Below are positions 26,694 to 37,200 of a stretch of 50,054 nt of DNA, one piece after another. The notes below the pieces were generated by a model. That model worked only from the letters and a program-made list of their open reading frames with translations. It was not told the DNA's origin and ran no database searches. Origin of the DNA: Tautonia rosea (GTDB lineage Bacteria > Planctomycetota > Planctomycetia > Isosphaerales > Isosphaeraceae); assembly GCF_012958305.1 (NCBI RefSeq), contig NZ_JABBYO010000026.1:1-50054 (forward strand). Direction: 5' to 3'. Position 1 is the first letter of the stretch; the number at the start of each line of letters is the position of its first letter. A program made the position numbers and the translations under genes.

Positions 26694-27671
26694 TCAGGCG
26701 TCGGCGTGGTGCTGAAAGAAGCGGGCGAGCGAAACCTTACGCTCGGCGGCGATGGAGTTGATCAGTTTGCGGCGATCGGCGTCGGGCATGGGGGTGAACT
26801 GGCGGGCCAGGGAGACGTTCTGGGCGATGAATTCGGGCCGGGGCATGCCGAGGCTGGCGAGGCTGATCGGCAGCGAGAGGGAATAGCGCAAGAGGGCGTC
26901 AATCGGAGCGGCGTCGGTGATCTGGTCCTGGGCGAAGACCTTCATGGCAATGATGCCCATGTTCTTACGATGGGCGACCGGGAGAGCAAGTTCCTCGAAG
27001 CCTCCCTGGGTCATGGGAGTCGCCTTCAGGCCTTGCTGGGTGTCGGCCATGCGAGCCATGGCGGCGTTGAGGGCCATCTGGGTGCAGTCAAAGTCGTGGC
27101 GCTCCAGTGCCAAGGCGAGGGCCCGGGGGGCGGCATGGCAGGTGATGCCGATGGCTCGGGCGATCTTCTGGTCTCGGGCTTCGTACAGGGCTTCCAGGAC
27201 ACCGCCGGGGGCCTCGATGGCGGCGAGGTCGTCCTCGTCGCGGAGGGCGTGGATGTGGAGGACGTCGAGGCGGTCGGTTTGCAATCGGGAGAGGCACTGC
27301 TCGATCTGGCGGCGGGCGTCGTCGCCCTTGCGGGCGCCGATCTTGGTGGCGAGGAGAACCTCATCGCGGCGATCGGGCATGAGGCGGCCGATGCGTTCCT
27401 CGCTGCGGCCGTTGCCGTAGGAGTGGGCTGTGTCGAGGTAGGTGATCCCCAGATCGATGGCGGTGGAGAGGGCCTCATGGGCGCGGTCTTCCTCTTCGTA
27501 CATGAGGAAACGGCTGCCGGAGCCGAACCCGAGGATGGGGACCTCGATGCCCGTCTTGCCGAAGGCTCGGGTGGGGAGCTTCGGGGCAGGGGAGGGCCCG
27601 GCGCCGAGAGACGGGGCGATCGAGGTGCCGACGGCGGCGGTTTTTAGGAAGAGGCGACGGGAGATGGCCAT
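26694..27671 (-). CDS. Aldo/keto reductase with twin-arginine-type N-terminus
   Basis: A 325-residue member of the aldo/keto reductase superfamily. The expected catalytic residues are present: Asp and Tyr in DTAHSYGNGRSEERIG, Lys in VLLATKIGA and His in DVLHIHAL. The N-terminus SRRLFLKTAAVG matches the Tat motif (S-R-R-x-F-L-K) and is followed by an Ala/Pro-rich segment, so it may be exported with its cofactor bound. Such enzymes reduce carbonyls with NADPH; the substrate is unknown. ATG 27671 is better spaced from TGGAGAA than the ATG at 27674. It leads the pair with the dehydrogenase downstream. Confidence 0.88.
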   Translation of the reverse strand: MAISRRLFLKTAAVGTSIAPSLGAGPSPAPKLPTRAFGKTGIEVPILGFGSGSRFLMYEEEDRAHEALSTAIDLGITYLDTAHSYGNGRSEERIGRLMPDRRDEVLLATKIGARKGDDARRQIEQCLSRLQTDRLDVLHIHALRDEDDLAAIEAPGGVLEALYEARDQKIARAIGITCHAAPRALALALERHDFDCTQMALNAAMARMADTQQGLKATPMTQGGFEELALPVAHRKNMGIIAMKVFAQDQITDAAPIDALLRYSLSLPISLASLGMPRPEFIAQNVSLARQFTPMPDADRRKLINSIAAERKVSLARFFQHHADA

Positions 27672-27992
27672 CATCGGTTCTCCAGGGGCGAAGGGGAGGC
27701 AGTCGCGAGCTTCTCTGATCTTATCCGACTGTTGCGAGAGAACCAGCGCGGGATCGGTGGGGTGATCGTGTTGAGGAGTGTTTCAATCGATTGAACACGG
27801 AGCAAAAGGAAATGACGTCACCCTGGCATCATCAATCGAGAATTGTTCAGTGTTGAGGTGGCGTTCGGTTGGATCGGCCAGGATGGGTCATCGTGATCTC
27901 CGGGTCGTATCATCGTCACCCGGGTTGGTGGTAGGCTCGTCGGATGTCGAGGCCAGGGTCTGGTTGGTGGGTCAAGTGCTGGGGTGGGTGGC
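27672..27992. other. 321-bp divergent intergenic region
   Basis: Promoter region shared by the aldo/keto reductase pair (minus) and the MFS transporter (plus). It contains one strong palindrome (27778-27798); nothing else was recognised. Confidence 0.4.
27778..27798. promoter_or_regulatory. Operator-like palindrome in the divergent promoter
   Basis: GTGTTTCAATCGATTGAACAC region: a perfect 12-bp core TCAATCGATTGA flanked by GTGT and ACAC, with one extra T on the left arm. It is 107 bp upstream of the reductase and 195 bp upstream of the transporter, well placed for a repressor dimer controlling one or both. Confidence 0.45.
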
Positions 27993-29405
27993 ATGGCGAG
28001 TACTTCCGAATCAGGGCGAGGAGTGGAATCGGTGCGAGGGATTCGGAGTCGACTTGGCCTGGACCGGCCGGAACTGGTGTCGTGGGCGCTTTATGACTGG
28101 GCGAACTCGGCGATGGTGACGATCGTTGTAGCGTCGGTGTTCCCAATCTACTTCTTGAGGGTTGCCGGGGCTGATCTGCCCCCTGCGGTGGCCACGCAGC
28201 GGTTTGCCATTGCCAGTACGATCGGCCTGGCTCTGGTGGCGGTGATGGCGCCGATTCTCGGGGTGATCGCCGACCGGCTCGGGATCAAGAAGCGGTTACT
28301 GGGTGCCTCGATGGTCCTGGGAGTGGCGTCGGTGGCGGGGATGTTTTTCATCGGGAACGGCGATTGGCTGCTGGCCGCTGTACTGTTGATTCTGGCCGAG
28401 GTCGGGGCGGGGTTGAGCTTTGTCTTTTACGACGCGCTCTTGCCTCACGTGGCGAAACCGGAGGAGATGGACCGGGTGTCCGCGGCGGCGTATGCCCTCG
28501 GGTATGTCGGCGGAGGGAGTTTGCTGGCAGTCAACCTGGCCTGGATTCAATGGCCGTGGTTGCTCGGGATTCCTTCAGGAGAGGGGATTACCGAGGCCCA
28601 GGCCACGCTGCCGGCGCGGCTGGCGTTTCTGTCGGTGGCGATCTGGTGGGTTCTGTTCTCGATCCCGCTGTTCTTGCGTGTGAGTGAGCCGCCAGCGGTG
28701 CTGGGGCCGGAAGAGACGGATCGGGCAAACCCGGTTCGGGTTGCCTTCCGACGACTAGGCAGGACGTTGCGGGCGCTTCGAGGATACCGGGAGGCGTTTG
28801 TGATGCTCCTGGCATTCTTGCTCTACAACGACGGGATCGGAACCATCATCAAGATGGCGGCGATCTTCGGGGCGGAGATCGGGATTGGGCAGGGGGCGAT
28901 GCTCGCGTCAATTTTGCTCGTGCAGTTTGTGGGGATTCCGTTCACGTTCCTGTTTGGGATGCTGGCGGATCGAATCGGGGCGAAGCGGGCGATCCTTCTC
29001 GGTTTGGTGGTGTATACGGGGATCAGCATGCTTGGCTATCTGATGACGAGTGCGAGTCATTTTTTCTTGCTGGCGATTCTCATCGGCATGGTGCAGGGGG
29101 GGAGCCAGGCCTTGAGCCGATCGCTGTTCGCCAGCTTGATCCCGAAACCGCGATCAGGCGAGTTCTTCGGCTTCTTCGCCATTGCCGAGAAGTTCGCGGG
29201 GATCCTGGGTCCGGCCTGTTTCGCGGCGGTGATCGCGGTGACCGGGTCCAGCCGATCGGCCATCCTCTCAGTGATCATATTCTTTCTGGTGGGGGGAGGG
29301 CTGCTGGCACTCGTTGATGTGGAGCTGGGTCGGAAACGAGCCCGAGAGGAAGAACGGGAACTGGAGACGGGTGAGCGAATGCAGAAAATCGAATCAACAG
29401 GATAA
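27993..29405 (+). CDS. MFS transporter of the UMF1/Atg22-like type
   Basis: A 470-residue membrane protein with about 12 transmembrane segments. It has the family N-terminal signature SWALYDWANSAMVTIVVASVFP, the loop GVIADRLGIKKR between helices 2 and 3, FLLYNDGIGTIIKMA, and GMLADRIGAKRA in the second half. UMF1 proteins are named for fungal vacuolar amino-acid effluxers; the bacterial substrates are largely unknown. The ATG at 27993 is preferred over a GTG at 27984. The C-terminus is charged (KRAREEERELE). It stands alone on the plus strand. Confidence 0.88.
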   Translation: MASTSESGRGVESVRGIRSRLGLDRPELVSWALYDWANSAMVTIVVASVFPIYFLRVAGADLPPAVATQRFAIASTIGLALVAVMAPILGVIADRLGIKKRLLGASMVLGVASVAGMFFIGNGDWLLAAVLLILAEVGAGLSFVFYDALLPHVAKPEEMDRVSAAAYALGYVGGGSLLAVNLAWIQWPWLLGIPSGEGITEAQATLPARLAFLSVAIWWVLFSIPLFLRVSEPPAVLGPEETDRANPVRVAFRRLGRTLRALRGYREAFVMLLAFLLYNDGIGTIIKMAAIFGAEIGIGQGAMLASILLVQFVGIPFTFLFGMLADRIGAKRAILLGLVVYTGISMLGYLMTSASHFFLLAILIGMVQGGSQALSRSLFASLIPKPRSGEFFGFFAIAEKFAGILGPACFAAVIAVTGSSRSAILSVIIFFLVGGGLLALVDVELGRKRAREEERELETGERMQKIESTG

Positions 29406-29555
29406 TGAGTCAGTGATTCCTGAAACAAATGCAACGGTCCCGCAACGGCCCTCGGACGGGAGCCGAGGACCGAACGCGGGGCCGAAGGGGGGGGATGGAG
29501 AGGGTGTTGGACCCGGTACGAACACCCGGTACGGTTCGGCTGGGCTGGGCGTCGC

Positions 29556-30080
29556 TCAGCGCAGGCGGAACTTCCCGTTGACAGTCCAGTCGAACACCCA
29601 CACCGGGTCGGCGAATGTGAACGGTTGGTTGATGGCGATGACGGTGAGTGGCTCATCGGCGGACCCGGCATTGGCGAACCGGCGGGTGCCACCCTCGATT
29701 GTGAAGGTCGTTGTCCAGACCGCGGTGAAGGTCGTGAAGTTAGGGTCCAGCGGAATGAGCTGAACCTGGCCTTCCCCCATACTGACGCTCACGGTAGAGC
29801 CGTCGGCGGCAATCCAACCCGCTTCGTCGATGCCGACGAAGTTGAGAACCAGCGGGTTCTCTGTCGGTTCCGTCTTGAGAGCGCCGAAGCCGGTATGCCG
29901 GCCCAGGTGCGTTCCCAGTCCCTCAACGACATAGGAGCCACCCGTCAGCGTCTCGTTCGGAGTGTAGAAGCCGATGCCGCGTGCCTTGTAGGGCACTACC
30001 TGAGCCGACGACTCGCGGGCGTGGACACTCAGGACGATCGTTGTCAGCGCAAAAATTGCGATGTGTTTGATGAAAGTCAT
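29556..30080 (-). CDS. Small exported protein, beta-barrel-like, function unknown
   Basis: A 174-residue protein with a signal peptide (FIKHIAIFALTTIVLSVHARESSAQ). The mature part is beta-rich; VWTTTFTIEGGTRRFANAGSADEPL resembles the GGTGRFxxAxG repeats of small barrel proteins that are common in planctomycete and plant-like secreted proteins. No catalytic motif is visible. The ATG at 30080 follows GAAGGA by 7 bases. It lies 145 bp downstream of the beta-helix surface protein, on the same strand, and may share its transcript. Confidence 0.65.
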   Translation of the reverse strand: MTFIKHIAIFALTTIVLSVHARESSAQVVPYKARGIGFYTPNETLTGGSYVVEGLGTHLGRHTGFGALKTEPTENPLVLNFVGIDEAGWIAADGSTVSVSMGEGQVQLIPLDPNFTTFTAVWTTTFTIEGGTRRFANAGSADEPLTVIAINQPFTFADPVWVFDWTVNGKFRLR

Positions 30081-30225
30081 TGCAGGTTCCTTCATTTGGC
30101 CGAACAGTCTCACTTCACCGGGTCGCTGGTTGACCGTTCATGGTCAATCTCGAGCCACCCGGAGACACAAAAGCCAAGCCGCAAACCGCCAACGATCGCG
30201 GGGCCTGCGGCTGGAAGTGTTGGCA

Positions 30226-33042
30226 TTACAGATCCGTCAGGTCGCCGAAGACGTCGTCGCCGTCGTCCGAGGCGAGGTTGAGACGGGTCATGAAACGGGA
30301 TGGGGGATCGATCTGGAAGAGGCCACCGGCGTCGTTGAAGATGCCGCCGCCCAGGCCCGTTCCTGCGCCGTTGCCGAACGCGGCGTTCAGGAAAATCATG
30401 CTGCGAAGGAGGGTTGTCGAGGCGATTGCGTCGTTGAAAATGCCGCCGCCGAGGCCATTGCCACCGATCAGGCCGGAGCCACCGACGGCCCGGTTGAGGA
30501 GGAGTTGGGAGTGCTCGATCGTCGCCGATCCTCCGTTGAAGACACCAATGCCTCCGCCGAGGCCATCGCCGCCGTTGCCAAAGCCCGGCGTTCCCTGGCC
30601 TCCGAGCGCCCGGTTGCCGAGCAGGTGATTTCGGGTGAGCACTACCTCGGAGGAAGGGCTGAACGGCGAACCGAGCGTGCCGATGGCGATCCCGCCTCCG
30701 AGCCCGTGGCCGCCGTCTCCTTCGACACCGTTGCCGCCGATCGCCGCGTTGTGGGCGATCGTGCTGCGGTCGATTGATCCGCTCACCGGGCCAAGGAAGC
30801 CGAAGAAGAAAACACCGCCACCAACGCCAAGGCTTCCCTTCTGTTCGGCCCCGCCGACGCCGGCGATTGCCCGGTTGTGCAAGAGGGAACTCTGAGTGAT
30901 CGTCCCGATCCCCTGATATACGAGGACTGCGCCGCCGTAGGCGTTGTTTGGGGCATCGGCCAGCGGAACCTGATCAAGCGGCAGCGTGACCTCGTTGTGA
31001 TTGCCGCCGATGGCCTCGTTGGAAGAGAACCGACTGCGGTGAATCGTGAGCGAGGCGCCAGGGTCGGTTGGATCGACAGCCGGGGTGAGCGATCCGGAAT
31101 TGATGGCTCCGCCGAGGGCATGGCCGTTGTGGAAGGGGCTGACGGCGTTGTCGCCCGCGATGGCCCGATTGCTGGTGAATGCGCTGTCGGCAACGGTCAT
31201 CGAGGCGGAATTGAAGATGGCTCCTCCACCGCCGATCGCTGCAAACTCACCGTTGCCGAAGTTGCCTGCCCGAGAGATGTTCCCGGTAAAGTGGGTCCGG
31301 GAGATGCTGGCCGAAGCGGAGCCGAACGAGGTCGAGAAGTTCGCAATCGCGCCGCCGTTGGTGCTCCCTGGGAAGGCAGGGCCGAGAGGGAAGGCATTGG
31401 GCAGAGTCGCGACATTGTCGGCCCCTTGCACCTGGTTGTCGGCGAAGAGACCGCCGGAAACCTGCAGGGTGCCGACGTTGGCGATGCCACCGCCACCCGC
31501 TCCCCCAGCGACCTTGAAGGCCGGCCCGAGGTCGAGAACCACGTCGGGATTGCCGACCGCCCGGTTGCCCTGGAACCTGGCATGGACGACATTCAGATTA
31601 CCGTTGTTGAAGATACCTCCGCCGAGACCACCGATTGCGGTGTTCTGGAAGAAGGTGTCTCGATTGACTGAGGCGATGGCCGTTCCCGGGACCAGTCCGG
31701 TGATCTCGACAGCGTGCAATGCGAGTCCAGCACCCTGGCTGGGGGCTGAGGACCCTGCTCCGAAACCGGAGCCGCCCTGGACCTGATTGTCACGGAAGGC
31801 GTTTCGCTCAAGGGTTAGCGAGGCCCCGCCGGCTCCCGCCACTGCGCCTCCGGAAGCGGTGCCACCCTTGGCATCGAGGCCGCCGGTGCCGCCGAGGGCA
31901 GCGTTACCTCGGAAGGTGTTGTGTTGAAGCAACAAATCGCCGCCATTGTTGACCGAAACCGCTCCACCGGCCGCCTCCCCTCCGGGAAGTCCGGCCGCTC
32001 CGCCGCCGCCGCCGGTCGCGGTGTTCTCGACAAAGACGCTCCGGCGGACGGTCGTCGTCGAGTCAGAGACGCCGAAGGGGCCCACATCGCCAGAGTAGAC
32101 GGCACCACCAAACGCGGAGCCGCCGGCCGAGGCGTTCTCGGTGCCTGGACCGGACTCGACAGTGTTCCCTTCGAAATGGCTGCGATCAATCGTCAAGCAG
32201 CCGGTGACATTCAGTACCGCGCCTCCCAGGCTTAACCCGGAGAAGGGGATGCCTTCGACGTACCCGGTGAGCGACCGGGCCGCGTTGTCAATAAAGGTGG
32301 TTTGATGGATTGTGAGTGTTGGAGGACCGGACGTCCCATCGACCGTTGCCCCGGTGTCGGAGGTGATCGCCCCTCCTACGCCGATACCGAAGCCTGAGGC
32401 CTCGTTGCCTTGGAAGTGGCTGCGAGCGATGGTGATCGTGCCGCCGAATTCATTGGCAATCGCCCCGCCGGCCGCCAGGCCGCCGACGGCCAAATTGCCA
32501 ATCATGGCCACCTGGTTGAGGTGAATGGTGCCGCCGAGGTTATAAAGGCCGCCAGCCCAGCCGAAACCGTTCGAGGGGTGGTAGCCCGGCGCATCAGTGC
32601 CGAGCCCGTCGGCAATGGTCAGGCCCGCGATGGTGACGGTAGGAGCTGTTTCCAGTTGCGCGAGGGTAGGGGAGACAAGTGGAGTCGCCGCCAACTCGGC
32701 CGGAAGGACGGAAAAGACCCGCGAGGTGCCTCCCCCGCTGACCGTCACCGCGCCGGCGCCGGGTCCGAGGATGGTCAGGTCGTCGGTGATGATGAGCTGC
32801 TCGCTGAGAACGATTGTTCCCCGGGCCTCGTGTGCGAATTGGATGAGATCGCTTCCGGGACGAGTGTTGGCATCTGTGATGGCCTGGCGCAACGATCCGG
32901 GGCCGTTCTCGGCGAGGTTGGTGACCATGAAGGTGCTTAAGACTGTACGAGATTCCAGAGGTTCAAGGTGGAGTGATCGTCGGCGAGGAGACGAGCGACG
33001 GGATCGCAATCGATCGGATCGGGAGGCGAAGGGTCGAAACAC
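30226..33042 (-). CDS. Beta-helix surface protein with LEPR-like N-terminal motif
   Basis: A 938-residue, low-complexity surface protein. After a basic N-terminus (residues 1-25) comes HLEPLESRTVLS, the planctomycete extracellular motif (LEPRxLL type). Next is NGPGSLRQAITDANTRPGSD, a block seen in adhesins and polymorphic outer-membrane-like proteins. The remainder is a long array of imperfect repeats with AxGGAxxN, GGGIFN and HNxAIGG cores, fitting a right-handed parallel beta-helix. It probably sits outside the cell and may bind or cut polymers, but no catalytic residues can be assigned. The GTG start at 33042 has CAGGAG 7 bases upstream. Repeats stop near the C-terminus without a visible sorting signal. 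Confidence 0.82.
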   Translation of the reverse strand: MFRPFASRSDRLRSRRSSPRRRSLHLEPLESRTVLSTFMVTNLAENGPGSLRQAITDANTRPGSDLIQFAHEARGTIVLSEQLIITDDLTILGPGAGAVTVSGGGTSRVFSVLPAELAATPLVSPTLAQLETAPTVTIAGLTIADGLGTDAPGYHPSNGFGWAGGLYNLGGTIHLNQVAMIGNLAVGGLAAGGAIANEFGGTITIARSHFQGNEASGFGIGVGGAITSDTGATVDGTSGPPTLTIHQTTFIDNAARSLTGYVEGIPFSGLSLGGAVLNVTGCLTIDRSHFEGNTVESGPGTENASAGGSAFGGAVYSGDVGPFGVSDSTTTVRRSVFVENTATGGGGGAAGLPGGEAAGGAVSVNNGGDLLLQHNTFRGNAALGGTGGLDAKGGTASGGAVAGAGGASLTLERNAFRDNQVQGGSGFGAGSSAPSQGAGLALHAVEITGLVPGTAIASVNRDTFFQNTAIGGLGGGIFNNGNLNVVHARFQGNRAVGNPDVVLDLGPAFKVAGGAGGGGIANVGTLQVSGGLFADNQVQGADNVATLPNAFPLGPAFPGSTNGGAIANFSTSFGSASASISRTHFTGNISRAGNFGNGEFAAIGGGGAIFNSASMTVADSAFTSNRAIAGDNAVSPFHNGHALGGAINSGSLTPAVDPTDPGASLTIHRSRFSSNEAIGGNHNEVTLPLDQVPLADAPNNAYGGAVLVYQGIGTITQSSLLHNRAIAGVGGAEQKGSLGVGGGVFFFGFLGPVSGSIDRSTIAHNAAIGGNGVEGDGGHGLGGGIAIGTLGSPFSPSSEVVLTRNHLLGNRALGGQGTPGFGNGGDGLGGGIGVFNGGSATIEHSQLLLNRAVGGSGLIGGNGLGGGIFNDAIASTTLLRSMIFLNAAFGNGAGTGLGGGIFNDAGGLFQIDPPSRFMTRLNLASDDGDDVFGDLTDL

Positions 33043-33578
33043 CGGAGATCTCCTGGCTCGGAATCATCAAATTGGTGCAACCTCAAGAGACGATCAGGAC
33101 CATCGCCCGAGAGACCACGAACAGCCTCGTCGCTGCCCGAATCGAAAATGCAATCACAAAAGATGTGGAAAAAACTGCAAGTCACGTACTCTCAAAACCT
33201 CATTACAATTCACTGTCGATGAATTGCAAGCGAAAGCGTGTGGAATTCCGAGGTTGATCTTTCCGAGTTGAATCATTTTTCCACAGAGAGGCACGAAACG
33301 ATGGACCCTCAGACACAATCGTGCAAGACTCTTGGAAAGGTTACAGTAGGACTCGAAAAAAATTCGCAGGGCACATGGCGGGATGATCCGTAGATGTGTC
33401 TTGAGGTGTTCTTTGTGGATGGATGTTGAGGGTTTGCCGAGTCAGTGACGTTGTCAACGAAGGAGTCACGCAGAGGAACCGAAGGAAGCCTTGTGGTCGG
33501 TTGGCTTGCAACGAGATCGAACGTGCGCTTCGGTCAGGAAGATTTGAGCCGTCACTCTGTGTCGTTGTGGAGGTGATC
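33043..33578. other. 536-bp AT-richer intergenic region between divergent genes
   Basis: Lies between the beta-helix gene and the ECF-kinase operon, so it should hold both promoters. It is markedly more AT-rich than the flanking genes and contains one long inverted repeat (33203-33229). A plus-strand frame opens at 33423 ahead of the sigma factor, but it has no family similarity before 33579. Confidence 0.45.
33203..33229. promoter_or_regulatory. 27-bp inverted repeat, operator-like
   Basis: TTACAATTCA and TGAATTGCAA with a 7-base spacer; nine of ten positions pair. About 160 bp upstream of the beta-helix gene and 350 bp upstream of the ECF gene. Confidence 0.35.
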
Positions 33579-34202
33579 ATGATCGAGGAATCATCACAGA
33601 CCGATTTCCTGCTGGATCGAGTCAGGACGGGAGATGAGGTCGCTCGGCAATGGCTGCTGCAGCGATATCGGGATCGGTTGCGGCGGATGGTTGCGGTTCG
33701 AATCGATCGAAGGCTCAGTCGGCGGCTCGATCCCTCAGATATTGTTCAGGAAACGCTCGTCGAAGCGGCTCGTAAGCTTGACGAATACCTTGCGAACCGA
33801 CCGCTGCCGTTTTATCCCTGGATCCATCGACTTGCGAAGGATCGGCTTGCCCAGGCGAACCGCCGCCACCTGGGAAGCATCAAACGTGAGGTTAGTCGCG
33901 AACTCAGCCTCCTGTCTCATGCCTCGACGGAGCGACTTCTCAGCCAATTTGCTACCAGCCAGACCACTCCCAGCGGAGTCCTTCAGCGTCTCGAACAGCG
34001 TCAGAGCCTGTTTGAAGCCCTGGAACGCCTTTCTGAGACGGATCGGGAGGTGCTGGTGATGCGTTATCTCGAAAATCTGCGTTTTGGGACGATTGCTGCA
34101 GTGCTCGGAATTACCGAGGGAGCGGCAAAAGTCCGACATCTTCGCGCACTTGATCGAATTCGAAAGTGCTTAAACCATGAGAATGGCGAGACGTGCTCAT
34201 GA
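33579..34202 (+). CDS. ECF-type RNA polymerase sigma factor (module 1)
   Basis: A 207-residue sigma-70 family factor with regions 2 and 4 only. Region 2 includes RRLDPSDIVQETLVEA (about 49-63) and PLPFYPWIHRLAKDRL; region 4 has LSETDREVLVMRYLENLRFGTIAAVLGITEGAAKVR, the -35-binding helix-turn-helix. It directs RNA polymerase to a specific promoter set. There is no anti-sigma gene nearby; instead its stop overlaps the start of a Ser/Thr kinase gene (ATGA), so phosphorylation is the probable control, as shown for the EcfP/PknT pair of Vibrio parahaemolyticus. The ATG at 33579 has a near-perfect GGAGGTGATC just upstream. Confidence 0.88.
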   Translation: MIEESSQTDFLLDRVRTGDEVARQWLLQRYRDRLRRMVAVRIDRRLSRRLDPSDIVQETLVEAARKLDEYLANRPLPFYPWIHRLAKDRLAQANRRHLGSIKREVSRELSLLSHASTERLLSQFATSQTTPSGVLQRLEQRQSLFEALERLSETDREVLVMRYLENLRFGTIAAVLGITEGAAKVRHLRALDRIRKCLNHENGETCS

Positions 34203-37200
34203 GCTCTTTGTCGAGTGACGAAGGTTTTCGCGAATTCGATCATCCGAGCCTGGTCGACCGGGTTGCCGAGCTGGCCGACCGGATTGCTTCGGGAGAGTCT
34301 GTGGACCTAGACGAATTTGCCCGAGACGACCCGAGCCAGATTCCCGAGTTGCGCCGGTTGCTGTCGGCGATCGAGATCATGGCCGAACTCGGTGGGAGGC
34401 CGGTCAATCCCTCATCGCCGAACAGAGCAAGCGAGGATGATGAGCTTTTTAACACATCCGGACAACTTGGTGATTTCAAGCTTGTTCGGGAGATCGGCCG
34501 GGGAGGAATGGGGATCGTTTATGAAGCGCAGCAGCTCTCGCTCGATCGACGGGTCGCGGTGAAGGTCCTTCCCCCCACGGCGGCGGCAGACCCGCGTAAG
34601 TTGCAACGGTTTCAGCTGGAAGCACAGGCTGTCGGCTATCTGAGACATCCGCATGTGGTGCCGGTCTATACGGTGGGGTTCGATCGCGGTCTCCATTTTT
34701 TTTCGATGCAGTTCATTGAGGGGCAGAGCCTTGCCGAGGTGCTTCGGGCGCTCGGGACGAGTGCCGATCTGGGAGTGGAAGTCACGGGCCGGACGTGGTT
34801 CGAGGCAACAACGGTCTGTCCCGAGCCGCCGACTCTGCAGAGAGCAGGAGCGGTCGGTCACGAGGTAGGAAGAACGCGTGCCCCGGTGCTACGAGATCGG
34901 GAATACTTTCACTGGGTTGCTCAACTGGGGGTGCAGGCTGCTCAGGCGCTTCAGCACGCTCACGAACAGGGGGTCGTTCATCGAGACATCAAGCCGGGCA
35001 ATCTGTTGCTCGACCCCTCGGGGACCCTCTGGGTGACCGACTTTGGGCTTGCTCGACTGCAAGGAGATTCGGGCATCACAATGACGGGCGACCTGCTTGG
35101 AACGCTGAAGTACATGAGTCCGGAGCAAGCTTCGGGGGGGCGGGTGGTTGTCGATGGGCGGACCGATGTCTATTCGCTTGGCATTACGCTGTATGAGCTT
35201 CTCACCCTTCAGCCAGCGTTCGAGGATGAGGACCGGCAATCACTCCTTCGTCGCATCATCGAGGTGGACCCCAAACCCATTCGTCGCATCAATCCTCATG
35301 TTCCGGTGGACCTCGAAACGATCGTAACGAAAGCCACGGCCAAGGAACCGACCGACCGATACGCCACGGCGGGTGAATTGGCTGAGGAGCTTGAACGATT
35401 TCTCGACGATCGCCCGATTTTCGCGAGGCGTCAGGGACCCTTTGATTACGGGGTCAGGTGGATCCGACGGCACCGGAACCTCGCCATGATGCTCTCTGCG
35501 ATGGTTCTCATCATCCTGTTCGGTCTGTCATTGAGCCTCGTCTTGATTGGACAGGAGCAGGGACGGACTGCGGATGCGCTCAAGGAAGTTCAGGTCAGTC
35601 TTGCCGAGGCCGAGTATCAACGGACTCGCGTTGAACTGGCCGCGGAACGAGCTCGGAAGAGCGAATCGTATGTGAGGGATTTGCTCTATGCCTCGGACAT
35701 GCGTCTTGCCAATCAGGCACTACAGCACGGTGATCCTCGGTCAGCTCGGGAGCTTCTGGATCGTTATCTTGCCACTCCAGGCATTGAGGATCGGCGCTCG
35801 TTTGTCTGGCATCATTTGAATCTCCGGGCTGGAATTCCAGGAACGGATCTGGCCAGCGGACTGGGTCCGACCTACTGCCTGGAACGATCTCCGGATGGTC
35901 TTCGACTGGCGGTAGCTGGTCTGGATGCGACGATTCGAGTGTTCGACCTGAGCAATACCAACGAACCTGAACTGACGATCGCAACGGGTCAGGTGGAGGT
36001 CAATGATGTGACGTTTTCGCCTGATGGGACGATCCTGGCCTCGGCCGGTGATGACGGTACGCTGAGGCTGTTCAGCGCGGTCGATGGTTCGTTGCGCCAG
36101 ACCGTCTCAGCCCATGACGGCCTGGCGATGGGTGTCCGATTTGTGAACGAGGCGACTCAGATCCTTTCGTATGGCCATGATGGCGGGAATGGTGCGGCCT
36201 ATCTTTGGGACGTAGCAACGGGCGATCTTCTCTGGAAGTTTGAAATTGAGAGTCCTGTCAAAGGGCTCGATGTGTGGGAAGATACGTCTCTAGTTATGGT
36301 GCTCGAAGAAAAGCAAAATCAAGCGTTTCTCCTCGACCTGGCGACGGGTACGACCCGCCAGGTTTTTTCGACCATTCGAAAGCCGGCCTTTGTCGCGTTC
36401 GCGCCGGTGGGCGAATCGGTGGTGATCGGAGGACGCTATGGCGAGTTGATGGTCATCGATCTCAAGCAGGGGGTCGTTTCCTCAATCCCCACGCGCATTT
36501 CCGACGGGATCGAGACGATGACATTCAACCACGATGGTTCCGAGCTTCTGACCGGCGATCGGGGTGGTGTGATCCACGTCTTTCCGTTCGAGCCGACGAC
36601 CGGGGAACTGCTTGCATCGTCTCCCGTGATCAATCGGGGGGAACCGTTGACCGTGTTCACTGGCAAAACCTGGGTCGCCCACGAAGGGCGGGTCTATGCG
36701 CTCCTGGTCTTGGAAGACCTTGAGACGATCCTTTCGGCGGGACACGATGGAAGGATTGTGCAATGGAAGACCCCGAAAGACGTGGGACAACGGCACATTC
36801 CGTCTGAGCCGGTTCTGGAGGCTCAGGTACGAGGAGGGAGTGATTTGCTTGTCGTTTCGCAGCACGATTCCGGGGTGTGGGAGTGGGATCTTGATGCGAA
36901 TCATCCTCCTCGCCTGCTTCTTGAAGAAGTCGAAGACCGTACCGGGATCGATCCTGAGGCTGCGGACGAATCCTGGATCCGAAGCACGTCCACTCCCGAT
37001 GGTCGCGTGATCGCCGTCGCAACAGAACGGCGCGTGGTGGTTCTGGAAACGAAGACAGGGCAAATCTTGCTCGAATGGATCAGTCCGCGGCAGCCCTCCT
37101 TTATCCGGCGCCTCGCGATCACGACCGATGGTCGGAACGTTGCTGTGATCGAAGGTTCTCTTCGAGCGAATGGTCAGGGAGATCATGAATCCTTTGGCGT

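Noticed and set aside
29450-29468. Hairpin CCTCGG/CCGAGG between the MFS and small exported protein genes
   Set aside because: Only a 6-bp stem in GC-rich DNA without a T-run; too weak to call a terminator.
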